From AP-15 sp963785565 (GTDB lineage Bacteria > Pseudomonadota > Alphaproteobacteria > ATCC43930 > CGMCC-115725), in assembly GCA_963785565.1 (NCBI GenBank), contig CAWAVV010000030.1, forward strand, positions 61,054-125,053: 64,000 bases of DNA, given 5' to 3'. The notes under the pieces are model-generated. The model did no database searches, was not told where the DNA came from, and saw only the letters and a list, made by a program, of their open reading frames with translations. The position numbers and the translations under genes are program-made. Shown here piece after piece: positions 8,839 to 17,731 of this stretch (position 1 is its first letter; every line of letters starts with the position of its first letter).

Positions 8839-10284
8839 ATGCCGGCGGCACCCAGATTTGTGCGCTACCTCAGCACGCGCGACCCTCGGCCCTCTCCGCG
8901 TACTCTCTCGTTTGAGGATGTGCTTCTGGCCGGCCTCGCCGAAGATGGCGGGCTCTACGTCCCCGACCATTTGCCCGCATTCAGCGCCGAAGATTTGCGC
9001 GGATTTGCCGGGCAGCCTTACGCCGAACTTGCGGCCTGCATCGTGGCGTTGTTCGCCGGCGACGGGTTTTCGTCAGCCGAGCTGCAGCCGATCGCCGAGC
9101 GGGCCTATCGCGGGTTCCGCCATGCCGCGGTGGCGCCGCTGGTGCAGCTCGACGAGCAGCTGTGGCTGATGGAGCTGTTTTACGGCCCGACGCTGGCGTT
9201 CAAGGATCTGGCGCTGCAGCTCGTCGGCCCACTGTTCGATACGGCATTGGCTCGGCGCCGCGAGCATGTCACGATCGTCGGCGCCACTTCGGGCGATACC
9301 GGGTCGGCCGCACTCGCCGCCTGCCGCGATCGCGACGCCATCGACATCTTCATGCTCTACCCGCACGGGCGCATTTCGGAGGTGCAGCGGCGCCAGATGA
9401 CGACAGTCGAATCGGCAAACGTCCATGCCATCGCGATCGAGGGTACGTTCGACGACTGCCAGGATCTGGTCAAAGCGCTGTTTGCCGACGACGGACTGCG
9501 GCGCGCGCTGAACCTCGCGGCGGTCAATTCGATCAACTGGGCGCGAATCGCGGCCCAGACCGTGTACTATTTTGCCGCGGGCGCGGCGCTCGGCGCCCCG
9601 CAACGGCCGCTGTCGTTCAGTGTGCCGACCGGCAATTTCGGTAACGTCTATGCCGGACACGTCGCCCGCCTGATGGGGTTGCCGGTCGAGCGGCTGGTGA
9701 TCGGCGCCAATCGCAACGACATCCTCGCCCGCTACATCTCGACCGGCGATATGACGATCGCCCCGGTCGAACCGAGCCTGAGCCCGAGCATGGACATTCA
9801 GGTGTCGAGCAATTTCGAGCGGCTGCTGTTCGAGCTGAAAGGCAGAAACGGCGCGGCTGTCGCCGAGGCCATGAAGATGTTTCGCCAATCTGGCAGCCTG
9901 CCGCCGGACGATCAGGCATCGCGAGTGGTGCGCGGCTTGTTTTCGGCCCATAAGGTCGACGACACTCTGACGATGCAGACAATCGCCGACACTCATGCTC
10001 GATCGGGAATTTTGATCGATCCCCATACCGCCGTCGCGGTAGCCGCCGCCCGCGCCGAACTCGCCGCGCATCCGGGCGCGGCGCCGATGGTGGCGCTCGC
10101 CACTGCTCATCCGGCCAAGTTTCCCGACGCGGTGGACCGCGCAACCGGGATCCGCCCGGCGCAGCCGCCGGCGCTCGGCGCGCTGTTCGAGAAGCGTGAG
10201 CGGACGACGGTGCTGGCAAACGATTTTGACACCGTGAAACGATTCATTCGCGCCCACGCACGGCGCGCAGGAGCAGCAGCATGA
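8839..10284 (+). CDS. thrC: threonine synthase
   Basis: PLP enzyme converting O-phosphohomoserine to threonine, the last step of threonine biosynthesis. The 481-aa protein is of the long bacterial/fungal type, with the N-terminal domain beginning YLSTRDPRP and DGGLYVP. PLP lysine is Lys122 in GPTLAFKD, followed by GATSGDTGSAAL and the glycine-rich PTGNFGNVYAG loop. The stop overlaps the ATG of the next gene by 4 bp (ATGA), so the two are translationally coupled. This thrC-M16 pairing recurs in alphaproteobacteria. Confidence 0.96.
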   Translation: MPAAPRFVRYLSTRDPRPSPRTLSFEDVLLAGLAEDGGLYVPDHLPAFSAEDLRGFAGQPYAELAACIVALFAGDGFSSAELQPIAERAYRGFRHAAVAPLVQLDEQLWLMELFYGPTLAFKDLALQLVGPLFDTALARRREHVTIVGATSGDTGSAALAACRDRDAIDIFMLYPHGRISEVQRRQMTTVESANVHAIAIEGTFDDCQDLVKALFADDGLRRALNLAAVNSINWARIAAQTVYYFAAGAALGAPQRPLSFSVPTGNFGNVYAGHVARLMGLPVERLVIGANRNDILARYISTGDMTIAPVEPSLSPSMDIQVSSNFERLLFELKGRNGAAVAEAMKMFRQSGSLPPDDQASRVVRGLFSAHKVDDTLTMQTIADTHARSGILIDPHTAVAVAAARAELAAHPGAAPMVALATAHPAKFPDAVDRATGIRPAQPPALGALFEKRERTTVLANDFDTVKRFIRAHARRAGAAA

Positions 10285-11540
10285 CGGTACGGGTCTCCCC
10301 CCTGGCGAACGGGTTGCAGATCGCAACCGACCAGATCGATACCGTCGACACGGTCTCGCTTGGCATCTGGGTCGATGTCGGGACTCGACACGAGCCGGCA
10401 GAAATCAACGGTGTCGCGCACTTTCTCGAGCATATGGCGTTCAAAGGGACGAAGCGGCGCAGCGCGCTCGCCATCGCCGAGGAGATCGAGGCGGTGGGCG
10501 GCCACCTCAATGCCTATACCTCGCGCGAGAGCACTGCCTTCTACGCCAAGGTACTGAAGGAGGATGTGCCGCTCGCGCTCGACATCCTTTCCGACATCCT
10601 GCAGCACTCGACCTTCGAGCCCGAGGAGATGGAGCGCGAGCGCACCGTTATCCTGCAAGAGATTGGCCAGGCCAACGACACCCCCGACGACATCATCTTC
10701 GATCATTTTCAGGAATGCGCCTACCCTGACCAGGCGATGGGGCGGCCGGTGCTGGGCCGGCCCGAAATTATCCGCCGGCTCGGGCGCGACGAGGTCACGG
10801 CCTATCTGCGCGACCATTACGGCGCGCGGCGAATGGTGTTGGCCGCGGCCGGCAACCTCGACCATGACCGGATAGCCGCCCTGGCCGAAAAGACGCTCTC
10901 GGATCTGCCGGCCGAACGCCCGGTCACGACCGAGCCGGCGCGCTACGCCGGCGGCGACCGACGCGAACAGCGCGATCTGGAACAGCTCCACCTGGTCTTG
11001 GGATTTCCCGGACTAACCCTGGACGACCCCGATTTCTACGCGGCGTCGGTGCTGGCGACCGCGTTTGGCGGCGGCATGTCATCTCGGCTGTTTCAGGAGA
11101 TCCGCGAGAAGCGCGGGCTGGTCTATACGATCCATTGCTTTGCCCACAGCTATCGCGACGGCGGACTGTTCGGGATCTATGCCGGCACTGGCGAGGAAGA
11201 GGCGGCCGAGCTGGTGCCGGCATTGTGCGAAGAGGCAAGAAAACTCGACGACGGGCTGAGCGAAATCGAGCTGGCTCGCGCCAAGACCCAAATGAAGGCG
11301 GGTCTGTTGATGTCGCTCGAAAGCACGTCCGCACGCTGCGAGCAGCTGGCCCAGCACCTCCTGATCCACGGCACACCGTTCGATCCGCCCGAAATCGTTC
11401 GGCGGGTCGAAGCGGTCGACGACGCTGCGATCCAGCGCATCGTCGCGCGCTGGCGGTCGGGACCGCCCACACTCACCGCGCTCGGGCCCCTTAGTCGGCT
11501 CGAGGATTTTGGCCGCGTGCAGGCGCGGCTCACCGCCTGA
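10281..11540 (+). CDS. M16 family zinc peptidase (mitochondrial processing peptidase-like)
   Basis: A 419-aa pitrilysin-family metallopeptidase. The inverted zinc motif HFLEH (47-51) with the distal glutamate in LQEIGQANDTPDD is intact, so it should be catalytic rather than the inactive partner subunit. The sequence AFGGGMSSRLFQEIREKRGL is the characteristic C-terminal M16 region. It overlaps thrC by 4 bp. The alphaproteobacterial homologues are the closest bacterial relatives of mitochondrial processing peptidase beta; the physiological substrate is not known. No signal peptide is visible, suggesting a cytoplasmic location. Confidence 0.95.
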   Translation: MTVRVSPLANGLQIATDQIDTVDTVSLGIWVDVGTRHEPAEINGVAHFLEHMAFKGTKRRSALAIAEEIEAVGGHLNAYTSRESTAFYAKVLKEDVPLALDILSDILQHSTFEPEEMERERTVILQEIGQANDTPDDIIFDHFQECAYPDQAMGRPVLGRPEIIRRLGRDEVTAYLRDHYGARRMVLAAAGNLDHDRIAALAEKTLSDLPAERPVTTEPARYAGGDRREQRDLEQLHLVLGFPGLTLDDPDFYAASVLATAFGGGMSSRLFQEIREKRGLVYTIHCFAHSYRDGGLFGIYAGTGEEEAAELVPALCEEARKLDDGLSEIELARAKTQMKAGLLMSLESTSARCEQLAQHLLIHGTPFDPPEIVRRVEAVDDAAIQRIVARWRSGPPTLTALGPLSRLEDFGRVQARLTA

Positions 11541-11553
11541 TGCCGCGATAGCG

Positions 11554-12177
11554 ATGGCGCCGCAGCGCAAATCCTTTCCCCGCCTCTTTCTATCCCGCTC
11601 GGACCCGTTTCGGCTGACCGGCGCGCGGGTTTTCCTGCGCATGCCCGAACGCGGCGATTGGGAGGCCTGGGCGAGCCTGCGCGCCGGCTCCCGCGGATTC
11701 CTCGAACCGTGGGAGCCGAGCTGGCCGCCCGACGCACTCTCCCGGTTGAGCTTTCGTTCGCGCGTCGCTCGTTATGCCGAGGATTGGCGCACCGACCAGG
11801 CATACAATTTTTTCATTTTCACCCATGACGACACGCTGGTCGGCGGGATCGGCCTATCCAATGTACGCCGCGGCGTGTCGGAGACAGCGAGCCTCGGCTA
11901 TTGGGTCGGCGAGCCGTTTGCCCGCCAGGGGCACATGACCGCTGCGCTGCCGCTGATCCTCGATTTTTCGTTTGCCCGGCTTCGGCTGCATCGGGTCGAA
12001 GCCGCCTGTCTGCCGACCAACATCCCCAGCCGGTCGCTGCTGACCCGAGCCGGGTTCCATCAGGAGGGCTATGCCCGCCAGTATTTGTGCATCGAAGGCA
12101 AATGGCAGGACCACTTGCTGTTCGCCATGCTGCACGATGATCGGCGGGAGCCCGCGCTTAGCGATCGTGCCGGCTAG
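11554..12177 (+). CDS. GNAT family N-acetyltransferase (RimJ/RimL-like)
   Basis: A 207-aa acetyl-CoA-dependent acetyltransferase of the RimJ/RimL group, whose members acetylate ribosomal proteins or small amines. The GNAT core runs from VFLRMPERGDW to the C-terminus. The acetyl-CoA region is IGLSNVRRGVSETASLGYWV and GEPFARQGHMTAAL; the C-terminal VEAACLPTNIPSRSLLTRAGF is the usual family ending. The ATG at 11554 lies 13 bp after the M16 stop, so it is probably cotranscribed with thrC and the peptidase. It ends in a 4-bp convergent overlap with yqgE. Confidence 0.9.
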   Translation: MAPQRKSFPRLFLSRSDPFRLTGARVFLRMPERGDWEAWASLRAGSRGFLEPWEPSWPPDALSRLSFRSRVARYAEDWRTDQAYNFFIFTHDDTLVGGIGLSNVRRGVSETASLGYWVGEPFARQGHMTAALPLILDFSFARLRLHRVEAACLPTNIPSRSLLTRAGFHQEGYARQYLCIEGKWQDHLLFAMLHDDRREPALSDRAG

Positions 12178-12731
12178 GCGTGGCCGGTGTCGCTCGACAG
12201 GGTCGACAGGTCGATCCCGAGCTTGGCGAATGCGCGCCGCCATTTCCCATCGTGATCGGCGCCGAACACGATCTCCTCATCCGCGACGACGGACAGCCAG
12301 CCATTGGCCTGGATCTCGGCATCGAGCTGCCCCGGCGCCCATCCGGCATAGCCGAGCGCGAACAAGCTGAGGCGCGGGCCGCGTCCCTTGCCGATGGCGC
12401 GCAAGATTTCCAGGGTTGCGGTCATCGCGATGTTGTCGGCGACCGGCAAGGTCGCTTCCTCGCGATAATCGTCGGTATGCAGCACAAAGCCGCGTCCGGG
12501 TTCGACTGGGCCGCCGAAATGCACCGGGCGCGTCTTGGTGCGGCTGCCGGGCTCGATCTCCAACTTGGCGAGCAGCTCGGCCATGGTCAGCGAACCCACC
12601 ACTTTGTTGATCACCAGACCCATTGCGCCGGCGTCGCCGCTATGCGCGCACATGTAGATGACCGAGCGGGCAAAGCGCGGATCGCCCATTTGCGGCATCG
12701 CTACCAGCAGCTGGCCCGCGAGCGAACTCAC
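12174..12731 (-). CDS. YqgE/AlgH family protein (UPF0301)
   Basis: A 185-aa member of the AlgH/YqgE family. Recognisable blocks are SLAGQLLVAMPQMGDPRF at the N-terminus, GAMGLVINK, VHFGGPVEPGRGFVLHT and ALGYAGWAPGQLDAEI. The GTG at 12731 is chosen because AGGGGGG sits seven bases upstream and the resulting protein matches the usual 180-190 aa length; the ATG at 12785 would add 18 non-conserved residues. Family members have been linked to alginate regulation in Pseudomonas, but the molecular function is unsettled. Confidence 0.92.
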   Translation of the reverse strand: MSSLAGQLLVAMPQMGDPRFARSVIYMCAHSGDAGAMGLVINKVVGSLTMAELLAKLEIEPGSRTKTRPVHFGGPVEPGRGFVLHTDDYREEATLPVADNIAMTATLEILRAIGKGRGPRLSLFALGYAGWAPGQLDAEIQANGWLSVVADEEIVFGADHDGKWRRAFAKLGIDLSTLSSDTGHA

Positions 12732-12921
12732 GACGCCCCCCTGTGCGGTCCGTCGACCATCGCGTGATCCCTTCTCCGACCTCACAGCCCATCATAGTGG
12801 CTGCGTTGCGCGCCTGCGCGCAAAAAACCGGCAGCCGGCGTCAGCCGGCCTGTTTGCCGAGCGGTCGGCGCTGTGCTATCGCTCCGCGCTCAGGATCTGC
12901 ACCGTATCGGAGGGACTTCCC

Positions 12922-13410
12922 ATGACGATCAAGGTCGGCGACAAGATGCCGTCGGTGACGCTCAGGCGGGTAACCCCAGAGGGGCCGAAGGAGGTCGCCG
13001 CCGACGAGTTCTTTCGTGGCAGAAAAGTTGTCCTATTCGCGGTGCCGGGCGCCTTTACCCCGGCCTGCTCACAGCGCCATCTGCCAGGCTATGTCGACAA
13101 GGCGGGCGACATCAAGGCGAAGGGGATCGACGAGGTCGCCTGCGTCGCGGTCAACGACGCCGCGGTCATGGGCGCCTGGGGCAGGAACCAGAAAACCGAG
13201 GGCAAGGTGACCATGCTGGCCGACGGCAGCGGCGATTTCGTCCGCGCCCTCGGCCTCGAGCTCGACCTCAGCAAGGGTGGTCTCGGCATCCGCTCCAAGC
13301 GCTACGCGATGCTGGTCGATAACGGCGTGGTCAAATCGCTGGCGGTCGAAGCCCAGCCGGGACAAGTCGAAGCGTCGAGCGCGGAAGCAATGCTGAAGAC
13401 GCTGGTATAG
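12922..13410 (+). CDS. peroxiredoxin, Prx5/type II
   Basis: A 162-aa thiol peroxidase that reduces H2O2 and organic hydroperoxides using glutathione or glutaredoxin/thioredoxin. The peroxidatic Cys49 lies in VPGAFTPACSQRHLPGY, the type II signature. There is no second conserved resolving cysteine at the 2-Cys Prx position; CVAVND follows in the usual place. The ATG at 12922 is preceded by GGAGGGA about seven bases upstream, which excludes longer in-frame starts. It diverges from yqgE across about 190 bp that should hold both promoters. Confidence 0.95.
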   Translation: MTIKVGDKMPSVTLRRVTPEGPKEVAADEFFRGRKVVLFAVPGAFTPACSQRHLPGYVDKAGDIKAKGIDEVACVAVNDAAVMGAWGRNQKTEGKVTMLADGSGDFVRALGLELDLSKGGLGIRSKRYAMLVDNGVVKSLAVEAQPGQVEASSAEAMLKTLV

Positions 13411-13555
13411 GCAGGCGGGGACGCCGCTCGCGACAGGAGCGCGCCGGCACCCTAATGCCCGGTGGAGTTGATTGCAGCCGGGCGAGGGGGCATCCCGCGA
13501 CGACGGTAGCCCCGTCCCGGCAGTATCGCTGCGGCAAGGAAAGGATGCTGGTCAG

Positions 13556-13930
13556 CTAAAGGCCTTCTTCGCCCGGCAGAGGTGCGGTGCTCAAGATGGC
13601 CCGCACCTGTTCCTCAGCCACGCTTTGCTGTGTGGCCGTTTGGCGATATCGGTCATAAGCATTTTGGCCGCCGACGTATATGCATCCGCAAATCGTCGGG
13701 TCGGCGTAAAGATATTTCACGCTGCCATTCTTGGCGCGCCGTACGAATTGATGGGGCGGCAGCGATTTCAAGGCCGCTATTCGCGACGGCGTGTCGGCGT
13801 TCTTCGGCACGAAACCCGCCGCCGCGAGCATGCTTTCCCTCGCCGGGACTCCGGCTACGGGGCTGGCGCATGCCGCAGCAAGGAACGCTGCGCCGACCAC
13901 GGTGGAAGCCCGGTACGAGGATCTGGTCAT
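13556..13930 (-). CDS. small putative lipoprotein
   Basis: A 124-aa exported protein from the ATG at 13930 (a longer start at 13960 is possible). The N-terminus MTRSSYRASTVVGAAFLAAACAS has a basic region, a hydrophobic core and a lipobox-like AAAC, so it is probably a lipoprotein. The mature part has a central motif NGSVKYLYADPTICGCIYVGGQNAY that resembles small cell-envelope proteins of alphaproteobacteria. Function unknown. It lies on the same strand just beyond the CoA-transferase genes but is probably a separate unit. Confidence 0.65.
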   Translation of the reverse strand: MTRSSYRASTVVGAAFLAAACASPVAGVPARESMLAAAGFVPKNADTPSRIAALKSLPPHQFVRRAKNGSVKYLYADPTICGCIYVGGQNAYDRYRQTATQQSVAEEQVRAILSTAPLPGEEGL

Positions 13931-14033
13931 CGGCGAGCGTCCCCCTCCCCTTCCGCGCATCGGATTGTATCACGCGACCCCCCAGTGTGGGGTCAGGGTG
14001 CGCACCATGGACGGATCACTGCTGGCGGGTCGC

Positions 14034-14702
14034 TTAGACCGACGGGGCGCGGAGCGGCTTGAGGTCAGGAGCGGGGCGAAGGGTAGCTTCGGTTTTGGCC
14101 TGCAGCGCGGCGAAGTCGATGTCCTCGGCGATCTCGCGCACGACGAATCCCTCGCGAGTGACGTCGATGACGGCGAGATCAGTGTAGATGCGGCGCACGA
14201 CACGGCTCGCCGTCAACGGGTAACCGCACGCCTTGCGCAAGCGGGGCCACCCGTCGCGCGTCGTGTGCTCACATAGGACGCGGATTTCCTTGGCGCCGAC
14301 CGCCAGGTCCATCGCGCCGCCGACCCCGGGCGGAAAGCCCGGATCGTCGGTCGTCCAATTGGCAAGATCACCGTTCTCGGCGACCTCGAAGGCGCCGAGC
14401 AAGGCCAGATCGAGATGGCCGCCTCGGATCATCAAAAACGAGTCGGTGTGGTGGACATAGCTGCCGCCGGTCAGCAAGGTCACCGGCTGCTTGCCGGCGT
14501 TGACGAGGTCCAAGTCGATTTCGTTCGCACTCGGCGCCGGGCCGACCCCGAGCACGCCGTTCTCGCTCTGCAACACGATCTCGCGACCTTCGGGGAGGAC
14601 ATCGGCGACCAGGGTCGGCAGACCGATACCGAGATTGACGTACACCCCGTCAGCGAGGTCCTGCGCGGCCCGCCAGGCGATTTGACGACGACTGAGCGGC
14701 AT
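14034..14702 (-). CDS. scoB: 3-oxoacid CoA-transferase subunit B
   Basis: Beta subunit (222 aa) of a class I CoA-transferase of the succinyl-CoA:3-oxoacid type, which activates acetoacetate or a related 3-oxo acid with CoA from succinyl-CoA. The catalytic Glu47 lies in LQSENGVLGVGP and GIGLPTLV precedes it. The start MPLSRRQIAWRAAQDLADG matches the family. Subunit A is encoded immediately upstream on the same strand; a palindromic repeat separates them. Substrate could also be 3-oxoadipate, as PcaIJ is related, but the BKACE and PHA depolymerase neighbours favour acetoacetate. Confidence 0.93.
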   Translation of the reverse strand: MPLSRRQIAWRAAQDLADGVYVNLGIGLPTLVADVLPEGREIVLQSENGVLGVGPAPSANEIDLDLVNAGKQPVTLLTGGSYVHHTDSFLMIRGGHLDLALLGAFEVAENGDLANWTTDDPGFPPGVGGAMDLAVGAKEIRVLCEHTTRDGWPRLRKACGYPLTASRVVRRIYTDLAVIDVTREGFVVREIAEDIDFAALQAKTEATLRPAPDLKPLRAPSV

Positions 14703-14740
14703 CGGTTACCTCCTGTCTACCCCGACGAGCGTCCAGTCTG

Positions 14741-14805
14741 TCATTGCGAGCGAAGCGAAGCAATCTCCCCCGAGCGTCCCAGCCGATAGAGATTGCTCGC
14801 AATGA
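14741..14805. repeat. intergenic palindromic repeat between scoB and scoA
   Basis: Left arm TCATTGCGAGCGAAGCGAAG continuing CAATCT (14741-14766) and right arm AGATTGCTCGCAATGA (14790-14805) form an imperfect hairpin in which the left arm carries an extra GAAGCGAAGC. This GCGAGCGAAGCGAAGCAATC sequence is a familiar dispersed palindrome in alphaproteobacterial genomes. Within an operon it could stabilise or attenuate mRNA between the two subunit genes; that role is inference. Confidence 0.8.
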
Positions 14806-14811
14806 CGGGTC

Positions 14812-15477
14812 CTAAAATGCGACTTGGACGATGCGGTCGACAAAGATGCCAGGGGTGACGATCATCTCCGGGTCGAGCTCGCCCAATTCGACGATATGGC
14901 TCACTTGGGCGATCGACAGGTCGGCCGCCTGGGCCATCGTCGGGTTGAAATTGCGCGCCGATTTGCGGTAGGTCAGGTTGCCCCAGCGGTCACCGCGATC
15001 GGCCTTGATCAGCGCGACATCGCCCTTGAGCGGTTTTTCCAGCACATAGCGCCGCCCGTCGATCTCGCGTTCCTCTTTGCCGTCGCCCAGCCGGGTTCCG
15101 ACCCCGACCGGCGAGTAGAAGCCGCCGAGTCCGGCGGCAGCGCAGCGCATGCGCTCGCTGAGAATGCCCTGCGGCACCAGTTCGAGTTCGATCTTGCCTT
15201 CCTTGTACAGTTCCTCGAACACCACCGAGCCGGAACTGCGCGGAAAGGAGCAGATGATTTTCGTGACCCGGCCGGCATCCATTAACCCGGCGAGCCCGGT
15301 TCGCCCGGTGCCGGCATTGTTGTTGACGATCGTCAGGTCCCTTGCGCCCTGCTCGAGCAGCGCCTCGTAGAGCGCTTCCGGCGACCCCGCCCCGCCGAAC
15401 CCGCCGGCCAGGACGACCGAGCCGTCCTTGATCCCGGCTACCGCCGCCACCAGGTCGGCGACACGCTTGTTGATCAT
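14812..15477 (-). CDS. scoA: 3-oxoacid CoA-transferase subunit A
   Basis: Alpha subunit (221 aa) of the CoA-transferase. The glycine-rich GGFGGAGSPEALYEALLEQG and NNNAGTGRTGL blocks, and the middle block KEEREIDGRRYVLEKPLKGD are typical of ScoA/AtoD. It lies 15 bp downstream of the BKACE gene and upstream of scoB on the same strand, giving the order BKACE-scoA-scoB. The product chemistry fits: BKACE releases acetoacetate, and ScoAB converts it to acetoacetyl-CoA. Confidence 0.94.
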   Translation of the reverse strand: MINKRVADLVAAVAGIKDGSVVLAGGFGGAGSPEALYEALLEQGARDLTIVNNNAGTGRTGLAGLMDAGRVTKIICSFPRSSGSVVFEELYKEGKIELELVPQGILSERMRCAAAGLGGFYSPVGVGTRLGDGKEEREIDGRRYVLEKPLKGDVALIKADRGDRWGNLTYRKSARNFNPTMAQAADLSIAQVSHIVELGELDPEMIVTPGIFVDRIVQVAF

Positions 15478-15492
15478 CGCCTGCGGTTCCCG

Positions 15493-16428
15493 CTAAAACC
15501 CGACGGCGTCGCCGCCCTTGAGCGCGAGCATCGCGCGCGCCTCGTCCGGGGTGGCGATTTCGAGCGACAAGTTCTCGACGATGGTGCGGATGCGGCTCAC
15601 CTGGTCGGCATTGCTGGTGGCGAGCTTGCCGCGGCCGATCCACAGGGAATCTTCGAGCCCGACCCGGACATTGCCGCCCATGATCGCGCCCATCGTCACC
15701 AGCGGCAACTGGTGGCGACCGGCGGCGAGGATCGACCAGGCGTAGCTGTCGCCGAATAATTTGTCGGCGATCCGCTTCATATGGACGAGGTTTTCGGGGT
15801 CGGCGCCGATCCCACCGAGGATGCCGAAGATCGTCTGCACGAACAACGGCGGCTTGACCAGCCCGCGGTCGAGAAAATGCGCTAGATTGTAGAGATGGCC
15901 GACATCGTAGCATTCGAACTCGAACCGGGTGCCGCACCCCTCGCCCAAATCCTTTAGTATCCGCTCAATGTCGGCGAAAGTGTTGCGAAAGATGAAGTCG
16001 CGGGTCATTTCGAGATGCTGCGTCTCCCACGGATATTTCCAATCCTTGTAGCGGGAGAGCATCGGATAAAGCCCGAAATTCATCGAACCCATGTTCAGCG
16101 AGCACATCTCGGGCTTGGCGCGCAATGGCGCCGCGAGCCGCTCGTCGAGCGACATGCCATGGCCGCCGCCGGTGGTGATGTTGACGACAGCTTTGGTCGC
16201 CTGCTTGATCCGTGGCAGGAATTGCATGAACACGTCGGGATCCGGGGTCGGCCGCCCGTCTTTCGGATCGCGGGCATGGAGGTGGAGGATCGCCGCCCCC
16301 GCCTCGGCCGCGGCGATCGCGTCGCGCGCGATCTCGTCCGGGGTCAACGGCAAATAGGGGCTCATCGTCGGGGTGTGGATCGATCCGGTGACGGCGCAGG
16401 TGATCACCACCTTGCCACCCATAGCCAT
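15493..16428 (-). CDS. beta-keto acid cleavage enzyme (BKACE, DUF849)
   Basis: A 311-aa member of the BKACE family, TIM-barrel Zn enzymes that condense a beta-keto acid with acetyl-CoA and split it into acetoacetate and a new acyl-CoA. The Zn-binding HLHARD is near residue 46, followed by TTGGGHGMSLDERL; the distal metal glutamate is in GNVRVGLEDSLW. The ATG at 16428 has GGGAGGAAG just upstream and gives the exact family length; longer starts add unlikely sequence. The family covers several substrates (3-keto-5-aminohexanoate, dehydrocarnitine, 3-oxoadipate-like acids), so the specific acid is not fixed. Confidence 0.93.
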   Translation of the reverse strand: MAMGGKVVITCAVTGSIHTPTMSPYLPLTPDEIARDAIAAAEAGAAILHLHARDPKDGRPTPDPDVFMQFLPRIKQATKAVVNITTGGGHGMSLDERLAAPLRAKPEMCSLNMGSMNFGLYPMLSRYKDWKYPWETQHLEMTRDFIFRNTFADIERILKDLGEGCGTRFEFECYDVGHLYNLAHFLDRGLVKPPLFVQTIFGILGGIGADPENLVHMKRIADKLFGDSYAWSILAAGRHQLPLVTMGAIMGGNVRVGLEDSLWIGRGKLATSNADQVSRIRTIVENLSLEIATPDEARAMLALKGGDAVGF

Positions 16429-16513
16429 CGTCTTCCTCCCGTCACGCTCCGGGGGCGCGCCGCCGCGGGCCGGCCCCTTAACCCCGCCACACAAATGGGT
16501 CGGAGAGGGAACT

Positions 16514-17731
16514 CTAGCCCTGCGCCCGGATGAACGACTTGACCTTGGGATAGGTCTCGGTCTGCCACCGGCGGCCGTGGAAGACGCCATAATGGCCGAC
16601 TTTGAGCTGGAGGTGGTGCGTCTTTTTTGCCGGCGCGATGCCGGTGCACAGGGCGTGCGCGGCGACGGTCTGGCCGGGCCCGCAGACATCGTCGCGCTCG
16701 CCTTCGACCGTCATCAGCGCGGTGCGCTCGATCGCCGCCGGCGCGACCAGATCGCCGCGCACCCGGAAGCGGCCCTGCGGCAGGTCGTGGCGGTGAAACA
16801 CCCGCTCGATGGTCTGCAAATAGAAATCCGCCGGCAGATCCATGACCGCGCTGTATTCGTTGTAGAAGGCGCGGGTCGCTGCGGCACTGTCGCCGTTGCC
16901 GGCGGCAAGGTCCCGGAACATTGTCCAGTGCGCTGAGACGTGGCGATCGAAATTCATGCTGAGAAACCCGGCGAGCTGCAGGAACCCCGGGTAGACGCGC
17001 CGGAAACGACCGGGATATCTCGCCGGCACCGAGGTGATCACCGTCCGCTCGAACCAGTCGAGCGTGTGCGCCTCGGCAAATTTGTTGACCGCGGTCGGAT
17101 TGACCCTGGTGTCGATCGGCCCTCCCATCAGGATCATCGAGGCCGGCTGGCAAGGGTCGCCCTTGGCAGCCAGCAAGGAAACGGCCGCCAGCACCGGGAC
17201 CGATGGCTGGCATACCGCCATCACATGGATGCGCGGCCCCAGGAGCCGGGTAAAGCGGATCACCAGCTCAATGAAATCGTCTAGATCGAACCTTCCGTGC
17301 AGCAGCGGAACGTCACGGGCGTTGGCCCAGTCGGTCAGGTAGACGTTATGATCGGTCAGCAAGGTTTCGACGGTGCCGCGCAGCAGGGTCGGGAAATGCC
17401 CTGACAGCGGCGCCACAACCAGCACAGTCGGCTCCTCGCGCGTCGAATCCTTGCGGAAATGGGTTAGGTGGCAAAATGGGTGCGAGGCAACGACCTCCTC
17501 ATTGACCGCGATCTGCTTGCCGTCGATTGTTACCGATGTGATGGCGAAGTCCGGCCGCTCATGCGACATGCCAAAGTGGGACAGCAGCTCCATCGCCGCA
17601 GCGGCGCTGCGAACGCAAGGCATGTCGCCGATCGGCGGCCACGGATGACGCAGCCAGTCGTGGGCGGTCTCGGCCATCAGCCGAACCGGCGCGAAAACGT
17701 CGTTTTGTACCTGGTAGGCGTCGTAAAGCAT
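16514..17731 (-). CDS. phaZ: intracellular polyhydroxyalkanoate depolymerase
   Basis: A 405-aa intracellular (native-granule) PHB depolymerase of the PhaZ1 type, an alpha/beta hydrolase with a catalytic cysteine. The nucleophile motif is VCQPSVP with Cys174, in place of the lipase-box serine. The N-terminus MLYDAYQVQNDVFAPVR, the block TDWANARDVPL and the C-terminal KVGHYGVFHGRRW (catalytic His) match the family. It hydrolyses stored polymer to 3-hydroxybutyrate. It lies 85 bp upstream of the BKACE gene on the same strand, and may share an operon with the acetoacetate genes. Confidence 0.94.
   Translation of the reverse strand: MLYDAYQVQNDVFAPVRLMAETAHDWLRHPWPPIGDMPCVRSAAAAMELLSHFGMSHERPDFAITSVTIDGKQIAVNEEVVASHPFCHLTHFRKDSTREEPTVLVVAPLSGHFPTLLRGTVETLLTDHNVYLTDWANARDVPLLHGRFDLDDFIELVIRFTRLLGPRIHVMAVCQPSVPVLAAVSLLAAKGDPCQPASMILMGGPIDTRVNPTAVNKFAEAHTLDWFERTVITSVPARYPGRFRRVYPGFLQLAGFLSMNFDRHVSAHWTMFRDLAAGNGDSAAATRAFYNEYSAVMDLPADFYLQTIERVFHRHDLPQGRFRVRGDLVAPAAIERTALMTVEGERDDVCGPGQTVAAHALCTGIAPAKKTHHLQLKVGHYGVFHGRRWQTETYPKVKSFIRAQG

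Noticed and set aside
9073..10326. 417-codon minus-strand open frame opposite thrC
   Set aside because: Antisense to a well-conserved gene; composition is typical of a shadow frame.
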